From a virus: a DNA stretch of 27,549 bases. This document shows positions 14,307-21,964 of the stretch, piece after piece. Position 1 is the first letter of the stretch. Every line of letters starts with the position of its first letter. The notes under the pieces were generated by a model. The model saw nothing but the letters and a program-made list of their open reading frames with translations. It searched no databases and was not told the DNA's origin. Position numbers and translations under genes: made by a program. The DNA lies in the IMG/VR virus record IMGVR_UViG_3300037339_000735, positions 1-27,549 of that record; one strand, 5' to 3'.

Positions 14307-16792
14307 TATACATACCTCTGGACGATTCTCCGGACCGTCGGTTCAAGCTCCTCTTCCAGGTCACGGCGCATACGGGCGGCCTTGCGGGAGTCCCCGCCCT
14401 CCATATTGACCGGGATGGAGATCGAGATTGCCGTCTGGCCGCCCAGGGCTTTCATTTGCTCGGGGGTGAAGACCCCTTCGCCGCGCTTCAGGATCGATGG
14501 GAATTCATCCGGCTGGAGGCCTCCGTGGTAGCGGGGGGCCGCGGCCAGGTAGGCAGCCGGCAGCCGCTTGCTTATTCCATGGCTGGCGCCGATGATTCCG
14601 CCGCCGTGTTGGAATCCCCAATCATAATCGGTCCCGGCTCCGGACCCAGCTCCATGACTGGCGCTGCTCGTTGCGCCGCCCCCGAAGAAAGAAGAAAGGA
14701 GGCCGCCCCATCCGCTCATGGACCCTGCCAGGGGGCCAGTGATGTTTTGCCTTATGGCCATCCGGATCAAATCGGCGATGACCGCATCAACGAAGCTCTT
14801 GAAATTCAGCTTTCCGGTCTTAACGAAATCGACCAGGGCATCTTCCATCCCCTTGAAACTCCGGACGATCACGTCTTCGACGTTCTTGGCGGCGTTGGTC
14901 GCTTCGACCGCGTATTCCTCCAGGCCGCGCATGGCCCCATCCTGCCATTCCCGGGAGGCCTTTTGCTTTTCCTTGGCGGCCCATATTGCGACGGCCACCT
15001 CATCCGCCCCGGCGTTTTTGAAAATGGTCGCCTGGCGCTGGATCTGCTCGATGGCCGCGTCGGCCGTAAACCTATTCTGGGCGATCACCCGGTCCGCGAA
15101 GTCGATCAGGATCTGCTCGCGCGCGGCCACGGTGTCCTTTTCCCCGCCGATCATCCGGTTCCAGGCGAGCTTTTCGGCCTGGAGGGCTTTCTCGGGCCCG
15201 ATCATCCCGCTGTCCATGAGCCCCTGAATATCCTTCATCCGCTCCTGGTATCGATCCATGGGGGACTTGGTCTCCTCGATGACCCCTTTGACCAGGTCTA
15301 TCTGCTCCTGGTATTGCCTGGCCGCCCGGATCGCCTTGAAATAGGCCTCCGTGTTGTCCAGGAGGGCCTGGGATGCGCCTTTGAGGGTGAGCTGGAACTT
15401 GGCAGTCTCTTCCTCATCCATCTGCGCCATGACGGCCTGAATTTTCATGGCATCGACCATGGCCAGGAGCGCCGCCTCATTCTCCTGGATTGCCTTTTTA
15501 TCTTCCTCCTCAGCCTTCACCCGGTCCAGGATGGCCTTCCTGGATTGCTCGAATCCTTCGATAGTATGGATAAGACCCAGGGCATAATCCTTTTGCTCCG
15601 CCGTGGCCCCTTGGAGGCCCTTCTTATAGAGTTCCAGTGCCTCCGCCCCCATCTGTATGGCCTCGGCTTCCTCGAAGAGGGCCTTCAGGCGTTTCTCTAT
15701 CTGCTTTTCATCATCACCGGCCAGAGCGGGGGCCTCCCCCCGGGCCTTTTTAATCTTGTTGGCAGCCCGCAGCGCGTCTTCCGCATTCTTATCCCAAATC
15801 TTGCTCAGGGTCTTGCCGGTTTCGGACCAGAGCTTTTTGCTGTCCTCGGCCTCCATGTCCATGATCTTCCACGCGGTCCGGAAGTCCCCTTCCGCGGCAG
15901 AAGCGATCGCGGCGGCGATTGCCCCGATCCCTTTGCCGAAATCCTTCATGACGGTCCAGGTCACCATGCCCGCCGAGGCTAAGAGTTTTAACCCAGTCGC
16001 CGCGACTTCGGAAGCATCCTTGAAATTCCCAGTTTCCTTCCTGGCATCAAAGAGGATGTTCGTCAGATTCTCCAGCGTGGGCGAAAGGTTGCTCATGATC
16101 TGGATGGCGATCCCCTCGCTGACCTTCCGCAGGCGGAGGAAATTGTCATTCACCCTCTCCATCTGCTGGGCAGTCTCCGTGGACATGACCAGGCCGAGCT
16201 TTTCTGCCTCGGCGCGCAGCTCGGCGAGGGATGAGGCCCCATTGTTCAGGAGGGGGATCAGGTCCGCCCCGGATTTCCCGAAAAGCTTCATGGCCAGGGC
16301 GGTCTTGCCCGCCCCGTCCTTCATGCCCTCGAATTTATCGGCCACCTGTCCCAGGACGGCATCGCTGCCCAGGAGATTCCCGTTCGTATCCGTGATCGAT
16401 ATCCCCAGGGCACGGATGGCCTCCGCGGCCTCCCCCGTCCCCCCCTGGGCGTCGAACATATTCCGGGAGAGGATCCCCAGGCCCTTGGCCAGGCTGGTGA
16501 GGTCGACGTCGGCCAGCTCTGCGGCATATTTGAGGGAGGAGAGGGTTTCGACGCTGATGCCCGTAGATTGGCTGAGTTTGTTCAGGCGGTCGCCGGTCTC
16601 CAGGGCCTGTTTGCCCAGGCCGATCAGTTTATCGACCGCGAAGTAGGACGCGATGGCCACTCCCGCCGACCTGGCAATGGACCTGATCTGTCCGAACCCG
16701 GAGTCCATGGTCCCGATCAGCTTCCGCATATCCGCCTGCATCCTGGCGACGTTAGCGCCGATGTCGAGCATGAGTCCGGGTACCGTGGCCAT
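14306..16792 (-). CDS. Tape measure protein
   Basis: An 828-aa protein with the features of a siphoviral tape measure: an N-terminal region like the TP901/lambda gpH family (IASYFAVDKLIGLGKQALE, GDRLNKLSQSTGISVETLSS), long helical and coiled-coil stretches with Ala/Glu/Lys, and a C-terminal Gly/Ser-rich segment ending in PEQMKALGG. At about 0.15 nm per residue it predicts a tail near 124 nm. Its start overlaps the stop of the frameshifted chaperone as TAATG. Confidence 0.92.
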   Translation of the reverse strand: MATVPGLMLDIGANVARMQADMRKLIGTMDSGFGQIRSIARSAGVAIASYFAVDKLIGLGKQALETGDRLNKLSQSTGISVETLSSLKYAAELADVDLTSLAKGLGILSRNMFDAQGGTGEAAEAIRALGISITDTNGNLLGSDAVLGQVADKFEGMKDGAGKTALAMKLFGKSGADLIPLLNNGASSLAELRAEAEKLGLVMSTETAQQMERVNDNFLRLRKVSEGIAIQIMSNLSPTLENLTNILFDARKETGNFKDASEVAATGLKLLASAGMVTWTVMKDFGKGIGAIAAAIASAAEGDFRTAWKIMDMEAEDSKKLWSETGKTLSKIWDKNAEDALRAANKIKKARGEAPALAGDDEKQIEKRLKALFEEAEAIQMGAEALELYKKGLQGATAEQKDYALGLIHTIEGFEQSRKAILDRVKAEEEDKKAIQENEAALLAMVDAMKIQAVMAQMDEEETAKFQLTLKGASQALLDNTEAYFKAIRAARQYQEQIDLVKGVIEETKSPMDRYQERMKDIQGLMDSGMIGPEKALQAEKLAWNRMIGGEKDTVAAREQILIDFADRVIAQNRFTADAAIEQIQRQATIFKNAGADEVAVAIWAAKEKQKASREWQDGAMRGLEEYAVEATNAAKNVEDVIVRSFKGMEDALVDFVKTGKLNFKSFVDAVIADLIRMAIRQNITGPLAGSMSGWGGLLSSFFGGGATSSASHGAGSGAGTDYDWGFQHGGGIIGASHGISKRLPAAYLAAAPRYHGGLQPDEFPSILKRGEGVFTPEQMKALGGQTAISISIPVNMEGGDSRKAARMRRDLEEELEPTVRRIVQRYV

Positions 16793-17357
16793 TAGACCGT
16801 TTTCCTTTTCGATTTCAGGGCGTCTTTGAACTGCTGGTCGAGACTCTTATTTTCCGGCTTTTTGCCGGGTTTATTCAGGAGATTGAAATAGGCGATCCAT
16901 TCGGTTATTTCCCGGCTGTCCATGGAGGCCAGGAGGTGTTTGACCGTCATCCGGAGCTCCCGGGCGAGAAAGAAATAGAACTGCCTCTCTCCCCGGGTCA
17001 GGAGTTTTTTGTTAGCTCCTCCACGTCGTCCTTGGAAAGGCCATTGATACGCATGGCCACGGAGAAAAGACGGTCGAGCGGGCGGGCTGCCTTCCCCCCC
17101 AGGGCGGCGATGTCCTTGTCGGAAAAGAGGCGGTCGTTTTTCCCGTCCACCAGGACGCGGACCAGGAGCCGGGCCCGGAAGTTCTCCCGGTTGACGGTCA
17201 CGTCTTTCCCTTTGATCTGGTAGGCCTCCGACTCGAAGGCGTCCCTCTCGGTTCCCGTCATGCAGCGGACATAGACCGATCCGCTCCATTCCGGGACTTC
17301 CACCCGTTCTTTTTTTAGATCGTCGGCCTTGAGAATGGCCTCCCTGCTCAAATCCAT
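16792..17357 (-). CDS. Tail assembly chaperone, -1 frameshift product (GT-type)
   Basis: Reading the chaperone gene to the slippery site and then continuing in the -1 frame gives about 188 aa. The added 70 residues (ERQFYFFLARELRMTVKHLL ... SREITEWIAYFNLLN) look like the gpT/DUF4035-type domain that recruits tail tube or tape measure protein. The second frame has no convincing start of its own, and its stop overlaps the tape measure start. This is the lambda G/GT arrangement: most ribosomes make G, a fraction makes GT, and both are absent from mature tails. Confidence 0.85.
16998..17357 (-). CDS. Tail assembly chaperone (G-type)
   Basis: A 119-aa protein starting at the ATG with AGGAGG five bases upstream. 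It begins DLSREAILKADDLKKERVEV and ends VEELTKNS, a family pattern of siphoviral tail assembly chaperones that coat the tape measure during tail building. It lies between the tail tube gene and the tape measure gene, as expected. The upstream extension of the frame to 17420 is GC-rich and not supported. Confidence 0.85.
   Translation of the reverse strand: MDLSREAILKADDLKKERVEVPEWSGSVYVRCMTGTERDAFESEAYQIKGKDVTVNRENFRARLLVRVLVDGKNDRLFSDKDIAALGGKAARPLDRLFSVAMRINGLSKDDVEELTKNS
17004..17010 (-). promoter_or_regulatory. -1 ribosomal frameshift slippery site A AAA AAC
   Basis: The minus strand reads ACA AAA AAC TCC TGA at the end of the chaperone gene. The heptamer A AAA AAC is in the correct register for simultaneous -1 slippage and lies two codons before the stop. 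It leads directly into the open downstream frame (CTC CTG ACC CGG). Confidence 0.88.
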
Positions 17358-17439
17358 GACCCCTCCTGTTCGGATCGCGCGAGGATCCGGACCCGGGGGA
17401 ATCCCGGGGCCCGGCCTCAAAGTCCGCTATTCTCCGGGA

Positions 17440-17844
17440 TTAGGAGCTTTCCGCAGGATTGTTTACCACTTCCCCGGTTATTGCCAGGGTGAAAGTGATG
17501 GGGATTTTTCCATCTACGGCTCCGGATTTGGGCGCGCCGGTGCAGTAGGCATCAAAGGTATCGGTCGTCCCATCGCTGTAGGTGACTATGACCTCGCGGA
17601 CTGTCCGGGTTGCCCGGTCGGCCAGTAACGCCTGCTGCCCCGGATCGCTCGGAATGTAATTGCACTCCAAGCTGAAGTCGCCTTCGTCCGCAAGGCTCGC
17701 CCTTTTTTCCCGTCTGGTGGAAAGCAGGTGGGTGACATCGTAGGTCCCCGCCACCCCTCCCGGGCCGTTGAAGGATACCACCTCGGCGACCGGCGTGTTG
17801 TTCCAGGTGACCGTGGTCCCCTGGCTTTCGATTGCTAAACTCAT
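17440..17844 (-). CDS. Major tail (tube) protein
   Basis: A 134-aa beta-rich protein with a typical tube-protein start (TVTWNNTPVAEVVSFNGPGG, then YDVTHLLSTRREKRASLAD) and a C-terminal VDGKIPITFTLAITGEV strand. It would polymerise into the non-contractile tail tube. GGAGGGT before the ATG marks the start. The gene sits between tail terminator and chaperone genes, the normal order. Confidence 0.85.
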   Translation of the reverse strand: MSLAIESQGTTVTWNNTPVAEVVSFNGPGGVAGTYDVTHLLSTRREKRASLADEGDFSLECNYIPSDPGQQALLADRATRTVREVIVTYSDGTTDTFDAYCTGAPKSGAVDGKIPITFTLAITGEVVNNPAESS

Positions 17845-17845
17845 T

Positions 17846-18211
17846 TTAAGACCCTCCTTCCTCTCTGATTTCCCTGAGTGAAAAAACTATGAGCCGGTGA
17901 AAAATCCCGGGCTGGCTGTCATAAGGCTCGTCTTTGTTCTCCTGGAGCAGCGCAGACGCCCCGAAGGACGCGACCACCCGGTCGATGATCTTCTCGGCCA
18001 GGTCCGCCGCGTCCAGGTATTTTGAGGCGTAGATGTCAATTTGGAAAAATCCATTATCATGTCTCCGGTTCGTCCCGCTCTGCGTATTCGTCGGCGTCGT
18101 CCGGATCCGCGAATACACCACTGCCGGCATTGCCTGATCCTGGGGGATGACCAGGGGGAAGAGTGAGATGTTGAGATCTGAAAGCAGGAGGTAAAGAGTC
18201 TTCTCTATCAT
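17846..18211 (-). CDS. Tail completion/terminator protein (DUF3168-like)
   Basis: A 121-aa protein with the pattern TLYLLLSDLNISLFPLVIPQ then MPAVVYSRI and a C-terminal GIFHRLIVFSLREI strand, as in gp17-like/DUF3168 tail terminators that cap the tail tube and join it to the head. It overlaps the preceding gene as ATGA and is followed two bases later by the tail tube gene. Confidence 0.75.
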   Translation of the reverse strand: MIEKTLYLLLSDLNISLFPLVIPQDQAMPAVVYSRIRTTPTNTQSGTNRRHDNGFFQIDIYASKYLDAADLAEKIIDRVVASFGASALLQENKDEPYDSQPGIFHRLIVFSLREIREEGGS

Positions 18212-18681
18212 TTCACCCTCAACCCGGGAATGCCGGCGACGATCTTGATCAGCTCCTCGCCCAGGCGCTTTTTAATGGCATTCACCACTTCGTCTTTCTT
18301 CTGGTCCAGGAGAGGAACCACGAAGGGCCGGGGCGCCTGGTGATGAAGCCGGGCTTTCCCGCGCTCTACCCAGCGCCCATAATAGGCGCGCTTGCTGAAG
18401 GCCACGCCGTAAAGAACCGTGGTCTGCCAATCCTTTGTCCTCAGCTTCTTGGTCACGACTCCGAATTTTCTTAAATACCCCGGACGGTGGGTCCGGCCCT
18501 TCCAGTCCTTGTAGGTCTTCGTCCCCACGGGGGCCGCGGCGCGCCCGGCGTCCCGGATCACCCGGGCGCCTTCGTTCACGGAAACCGCCAGGGCCCGGCG
18601 GGCGATCTTCCCGGGGAGCTGCGCCAGCTGGTCGCCCATTTCTTTCAGGCCTTTGACTTCGAAGGTGAGAAAATCACTCAT
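18208..18681 (-). CDS. HK97 gp10-like head-tail connector/tail component
   Basis: A 157-aa basic protein matching the HK97-gp10 family: LKEMGDQLAQLPGKIARRAL at the start, VNEGARVIRDAGRAAAPVG, then YGVAFSKRAYYGRWVERGKA and HQAPRPFVVPLLDQ. Members act in the head-tail connection. It has ATGA overlaps with both neighbours in a canonical connector-gene series. Confidence 0.88.
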   Translation of the reverse strand: MSDFLTFEVKGLKEMGDQLAQLPGKIARRALAVSVNEGARVIRDAGRAAAPVGTKTYKDWKGRTHRPGYLRKFGVVTKKLRTKDWQTTVLYGVAFSKRAYYGRWVERGKARLHHQAPRPFVVPLLDQKKDEVVNAIKKRLGEELIKIVAGIPGLRVK

Positions 18682-19100
18682 GAGTTACCCACCACCCCGG
18701 AACTGGAACTTGATTCCGATCCCTCGGCGACTAGGGGTTTGATCTGCTCCGTCGTCATAAGCAACATTTCGATGTGCATCTCATTCGGATCGATTACCGC
18801 CTGGATGTTGAAATAGCGGACCGCAATCAACACCGAATCTAGGTATTTGACCCGCATCCCCTGCCAGATATGGAACCGGGGATAACGGATCCGGAATCGG
18901 GTAACTTGCTCCGCCTGGACCTGGGCGGCGGCGAAATACTCCCGGCCGGAGAGGGGCTCCATGCTGGCCCAGCAGGTCCGCACATCGACCCATTCATCGA
19001 CGGGAGCGCCAGAAGCATCCCGAACCTGCAGGTTCGCCTCGTCCCTCTGGTATCGGTTTTCCTGGATCGTTATTCTGTGGCGCAAATTGCCGAGCTGCAT
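18678..19100 (-). CDS. Phage head-tail adaptor
   Basis: A 140-aa protein of the SPP1 gp16-like head-tail joining family: MQLGNLRHRITIQEN, then VDVRTCWASMEPLSGREYFAA and VTRFRIRYP, ending in a serine-rich tail. It closes the portal/connector channel after DNA packaging. GGAGTTTT lies upstream of the ATG. In most phages this gene directly follows the gp6-like connector; here about 2.5 kb of glycosyltransferase genes intervene. Confidence 0.87.
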   Translation of the reverse strand: MQLGNLRHRITIQENRYQRDEANLQVRDASGAPVDEWVDVRTCWASMEPLSGREYFAAAQVQAEQVTRFRIRYPRFHIWQGMRVKYLDSVLIAVRYFNIQAVIDPNEMHIEMLLMTTEQIKPLVAEGSESSSSSGVVGNS

Positions 19101-19115
19101 TCGAGAAAACTCCGG

Positions 19116-19910
19116 TTATTCCCAGCGCGATGGACTGGAAAACCTGTTTTTTAGGAACGTCTTCATTCCTTCGCCCAGGGCCTTGTTGTTGTGATTCATA
19201 AACAACCCCCTTCGGGTTTTCTGCTCGATTTCATCCGGCCCCATTTCCCTTTTGATCCGGATCAGAACTCCATCGCGATCTTCGATCCTCGTTCCGTTTG
19301 CAATTTCCGCCCAGTTCCACCCGTGGTAGACGACGATCAAATACCCGTCTCCCATCTCCCAGGGGATCTGGGCCATGGTTTTCAGGTACATTTCCTTATG
19401 GATCACATAGGGCACGTGCCCATCGAAACAGATCTCACTTTTGCCGCTCCCGCGCAGGAATTTCACCGTCTGCGACTGCCTTCTCACCCACGAGTTTCTG
19501 AAGGAGGGAGGATACGGATTTGTTTTCCTGCCCTGCAGGGCCGTTTCCATTTGCGGGGGATTCTCCCTTGGGGGAATCAGCATGTCCTTTGGCTCGACGA
19601 CTTTGAGCCAGTATTGGTCATCCGAATTGGCGACGAAAGGATCGCTGACCCGTTCGTCCACGCAGACCCTCAGCATTTTCTTGATAAGGTTTTTATCTTT
19701 CAGGTTTAGACCCCATTGATCCGGGAACGGAATATGGACCGCATTTTTTAGCCAGGGCGGTTTATGGCCGATGGTGAAAACTCTCCCGGCCCACGGCTGG
19801 GATTCAAGCGACCGCAGGGAATAGCGCAACTCGAAATCGTCCGGCCCCTTGGCCATGGCCGCAAGGGGGTAGACCACGTCAATTTTAGACTGTGGATCTA
19901 TGCTGATCAT
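19116..19910 (-). CDS. Stealth-type sugar-phosphate transferase
   Basis: A 264-aa protein with Stealth-family hallmarks: IDVVYPL near residue 10 (CR1-like), DDFELRYSLRSLESQPWAGR and FTIGHKPPWL (CR2), the acidic NSDDQYW at 95-101 (the ND-D motif), and GHVPYVIHKEMY (CR3-like). Stealth proteins transfer hexose-1-phosphate from a UDP-sugar, as in bacterial capsule polymerases and GlcNAc-1-phosphotransferase. It is the last gene of an inserted glycosyltransferase cassette and overlaps the upstream GT-A gene by 26 bp. Likely targets are virion proteins or host surface sugars; the sequence does not decide. Confidence 0.72.
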   Translation of the reverse strand: MISIDPQSKIDVVYPLAAMAKGPDDFELRYSLRSLESQPWAGRVFTIGHKPPWLKNAVHIPFPDQWGLNLKDKNLIKKMLRVCVDERVSDPFVANSDDQYWLKVVEPKDMLIPPRENPPQMETALQGRKTNPYPPSFRNSWVRRQSQTVKFLRGSGKSEICFDGHVPYVIHKEMYLKTMAQIPWEMGDGYLIVVYHGWNWAEIANGTRIEDRDGVLIRIKREMGPDEIEQKTRRGLFMNHNNKALGEGMKTFLKNRFSSPSRWE

Positions 19911-20478
19911 GATATTCGGTCCAAAGATCCTTGGAAGTTTTCTGGCCGGGAATCAGGGACCCTTTTGTCCGGTCGCGCAGATGAAAGACATACAGCCCGT
20001 CGATTCTCCAAATCTTGAGCCCGGCTTGCGTCAGGCGATTTTGGTATTTACGATCGGTGCCGAAAAACCGCCCCTCGGGGAACCCGCCCGCCTTGCGCCA
20101 GGCCTGTACGGATGTCAACAGGAAGAATCCGGCGATCGGCTGCGCGGTGACGTCCGTCAACTGGTAGCCCCGTTTCTCCCAAAGCCGGCGGGCAACCTTT
20201 TGATGGTAAGCGATGGAGGCTCCCGGCGGAGGCGCCCAGGACAGTTTCTGCGCCGTCGATCCCGTACTCGCCGTCCAGACCGTGAAGGCCCCGGCATCCG
20301 AGAATTTGTCGATCGCCTCCTGACAAATATGGTGCCAGTGGGGATTCAGAATCAGAACGTCGTGGTCCAGAAAAAGGACCCACTCCCGCTGGGATTCGCG
20401 CATCAGCCGATTGTATTCCCGGCCCAGGTTCGCTTCGGGATCATAAGGGATGCAGACATTTATTTGCGGTCCGGCCAT
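19885..20478 (-). CDS. GT-A fold glycosyltransferase (GT2-like)
   Basis: Using ATG 20478 (an upstream TTG also exists) the protein is 197 aa. It has a nucleotide-sugar binding start (INVCIPYDPEANLGREYNR) and a DXD-type motif, D38-H39-D40 in VLFLDHDVLIL, which binds the metal and the sugar nucleotide. A later GGFPEGRFFGTDRKYQNRL resembles the GT2 acceptor region. It lies between a split HTH-like gene and the Stealth-type gene in the same operon, so it probably adds one sugar in a short pathway. There is no membrane segment, so it would act in the cytoplasm. Confidence 0.8.
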   Translation of the reverse strand: MAGPQINVCIPYDPEANLGREYNRLMRESQREWVLFLDHDVLILNPHWHHICQEAIDKFSDAGAFTVWTASTGSTAQKLSWAPPPGASIAYHQKVARRLWEKRGYQLTDVTAQPIAGFFLLTSVQAWRKAGGFPEGRFFGTDRKYQNRLTQAGLKIWRIDGLYVFHLRDRTKGSLIPGQKTSKDLWTEYHDQHRSTV

Positions 20479-20615
20479 TTCAGATTCTCTTCCGATAACA
20501 TTAACTGATCGCAAATCTTTTCCGTGATTTTAGCGGCGGGATTCCCATCCCCTATCTCCACTCCTTCGTTCCAGTATTTCAAGGTCCTCGCACTGACCCC
20601 CGCAAAAATTGCGCG
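20460..20615 (-). pseudogene. In-frame continuation of the 78-aa gene beyond an amber codon
   Basis: After the TAG at 20618-20616 the same frame continues for 51 sense codons to TAA at 20462-20460. The encoded text is protein-like: AGVSARTLKYWNEGVEIGDG, then NPAAKITEKICDQL. Its end overlaps the start of the GT-A gene by 19 bp, like other gene junctions here. It probably was the C-terminal part of one longer gene (about 130 aa). TAG ends other genes in this window, so general stop recoding is unlikely; either a nonsense mutation or local readthrough explains the split. Confidence 0.4.
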
Positions 20616-20852
20616 CTAATTATTCATCGGAATATTTTCCCGCAATTCCTTGGCCAGCAGCATTTTCAAAGACTTCCATCTCGGCTCTGGAAGCCCCTTG
20701 AAAATTTCCCAAAAACTCTTCCCCTCTCCCACGGTCTGACTGTTGTTCTGAATCATGAAGATGTTGCATCGGTTCGGGCCGACCGACTGAATGAGCGCCT
20801 TGACGTCCTGGGAGATGATGAACTTGTTTTCGGGCATTATTTTTTCTCTCAC
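20616..20852 (-). CDS. Small protein of the glycosyltransferase cassette
   Basis: A 78-aa protein starting at GTG (overlapping the previous stop as ATGTGA) or at ATG 20837. It is helical and basic at the end (RWKSLKMLLAKELRENI), with no recognised domain. It ends in TAG, but the frame continues with protein-like sequence for 51 more codons. It lies between a GT-B-like and a GT-A-like glycosyltransferase gene and is co-transcribed with them; a helper or a regulator are both possible. Confidence 0.55.
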   Translation of the reverse strand: MREKIMPENKFIISQDVKALIQSVGPNRCNIFMIQNNSQTVGEGKSFWEIFKGLPEPRWKSLKMLLAKELRENIPMNN

Positions 20853-21625
20853 ATGTTTTGCGTGATTTCGATAAAGGCCTTCAGCTGTACCTTGGTATGT
20901 TCTTCGTTCGCCAGGTAAGCCGGCAGGACGCCCGGCAGGGTCTCCCTTGCCTTTTCAATCTCATCCGGTCCCCATCCCATCCCCGGCGAGCGCCAGCCCA
21001 TATTGTCGAGTTCCTTCCGGCTGATCGGATACTTGGCCATGTTCGTCATTATGACCGAGGGGCACCCGCAAAGCGCCGCCTCCGTGGTCATCGCGGTGAA
21101 AGGCTCATAGGTGTAAAAAACTTTGCTCCTCTTGAGCAGATCCGCGACCCCCTTGCGGGTCGGGGGCCAATTATGGGCTATAATGGTTTCCCCTACGGGC
21201 TTGCCTTCCATGTATCCGCGCCTCTGTGCCCTGCCGATCCAGGTCGATGTCGTGTCCCGGAGTCCGACGCCCTGCAGATTGAACAGATCTAACTCGATCG
21301 TCTGAATCATCAGGATCGGCTCATCGCCCGATCCCCGATAGATGCCGTTGTACCAAACCTTCAGGACTTCCTTGGGGTATGCCCTGGGGCCCCCGACCAC
21401 TCCCGGCCGGTGAAGCATGTAGCGCACAAAATGCGGGGCCCCGAAAGGGTTGAGTTCCCTGACAGTCTCCGGATAGATGGCAACGTAGTCCTTATTCGCC
21501 GGGTTTTCATTGACCGTTGCCTCAAGGCCACTCGTGCGCAGCAGCGCAGCCAGGCGGTACAGACACCGCACTCCGCCGGATCTATGCCGGTAGGGGGGAG
21601 CCCAAATTCGGTAGGCGCGACTCAT
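20849..21625 (-). CDS. GT-B fold glycosyltransferase-like protein
   Basis: A 258-aa protein. The C-terminal half has the GT4-type donor-site pattern YEPFTAMTTEAALCGCPSVI (residues about 173-191), with E174 and E182 in the E-x7-E position that holds the nucleotide-sugar. The N-terminal half begins YRIWAPPYRHRSGGVRCLYR, with the GG turn typical of GT-B enzymes. It is short for the family (usually 350 or more) but looks intact. It is the first gene of the cassette inserted after the gp6-like connector gene. No lipid-carrier or membrane anchor is seen. Confidence 0.75.
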   Translation of the reverse strand: MSRAYRIWAPPYRHRSGGVRCLYRLAALLRTSGLEATVNENPANKDYVAIYPETVRELNPFGAPHFVRYMLHRPGVVGGPRAYPKEVLKVWYNGIYRGSGDEPILMIQTIELDLFNLQGVGLRDTTSTWIGRAQRRGYMEGKPVGETIIAHNWPPTRKGVADLLKRSKVFYTYEPFTAMTTEAALCGCPSVIMTNMAKYPISRKELDNMGWRSPGMGWGPDEIEKARETLPGVLPAYLANEEHTKVQLKAFIEITQNM

Positions 21626-21637
21626 GCATCTCTCTTT

Positions 21638-21964
21638 CTAAGCCATTCTCGGAACGCGCAACGGTGCTAAAAGACTCACCACCACGGCCGGCGGATATCC
21701 ATAACCGAATCTCGGATCGATCTGATCCGCCTTTTCGCCCTCCCGGCTGGAATCCATTTCCCTCATCCAGAAGAGACATGCGATCTTGACCTCCGGAGGA
21801 ATCACAACATCTTCGCTGTCGCTTTCAACGGTCGTAAAGGTCGCGTCTTCCCCGAGATAATTAAGCACCGCGGCCGAGGCTGCCGCGATGAGCAGAGCCA
21901 GCTCCGGAGGCTCATCATCGTATTTTAAAAAATCCATGGCTTCCTGGATGGTAACCAGATTCAA
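21638..21964 (-). CDS. Head-tail connector, gp6-like
   Basis: A 108-aa protein of the phage gp6/QLRG DNA-packaging connector type: VTIQEAMDFLKYDDEPPELA, then LLIAAASAAVLNYLG and VKIACLFWMRE. It would bind below the portal ring. It starts with TTG overlapping the collagen-like gene's stop as TTGA, with GAGGATAGAG upstream. Its normal partner, the head-tail adaptor, is separated from it by the glycosyltransferase cassette. Confidence 0.87.
   Translation of the reverse strand: MNLVTIQEAMDFLKYDDEPPELALLIAAASAAVLNYLGEDATFTTVESDSEDVVIPPEVKIACLFWMREMDSSREGEKADQIDPRFGYGYPPAVVVSLLAPLRVPRMA

Noticed and set aside
14456-15982. 508-codon plus-strand frame opposite the tape measure gene
   Set aside because: It is antisense to a clear tape measure gene and only reflects its codon bias; no domain or ribosome site supports it.
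20460-20852. Stop-codon reassignment (TAG as sense) in this phage
   Set aside because: TAG is used as the terminal stop by other well-supported genes here (for example those ending at 21638, 26780 and 5243), so genome-wide recoding does not fit.
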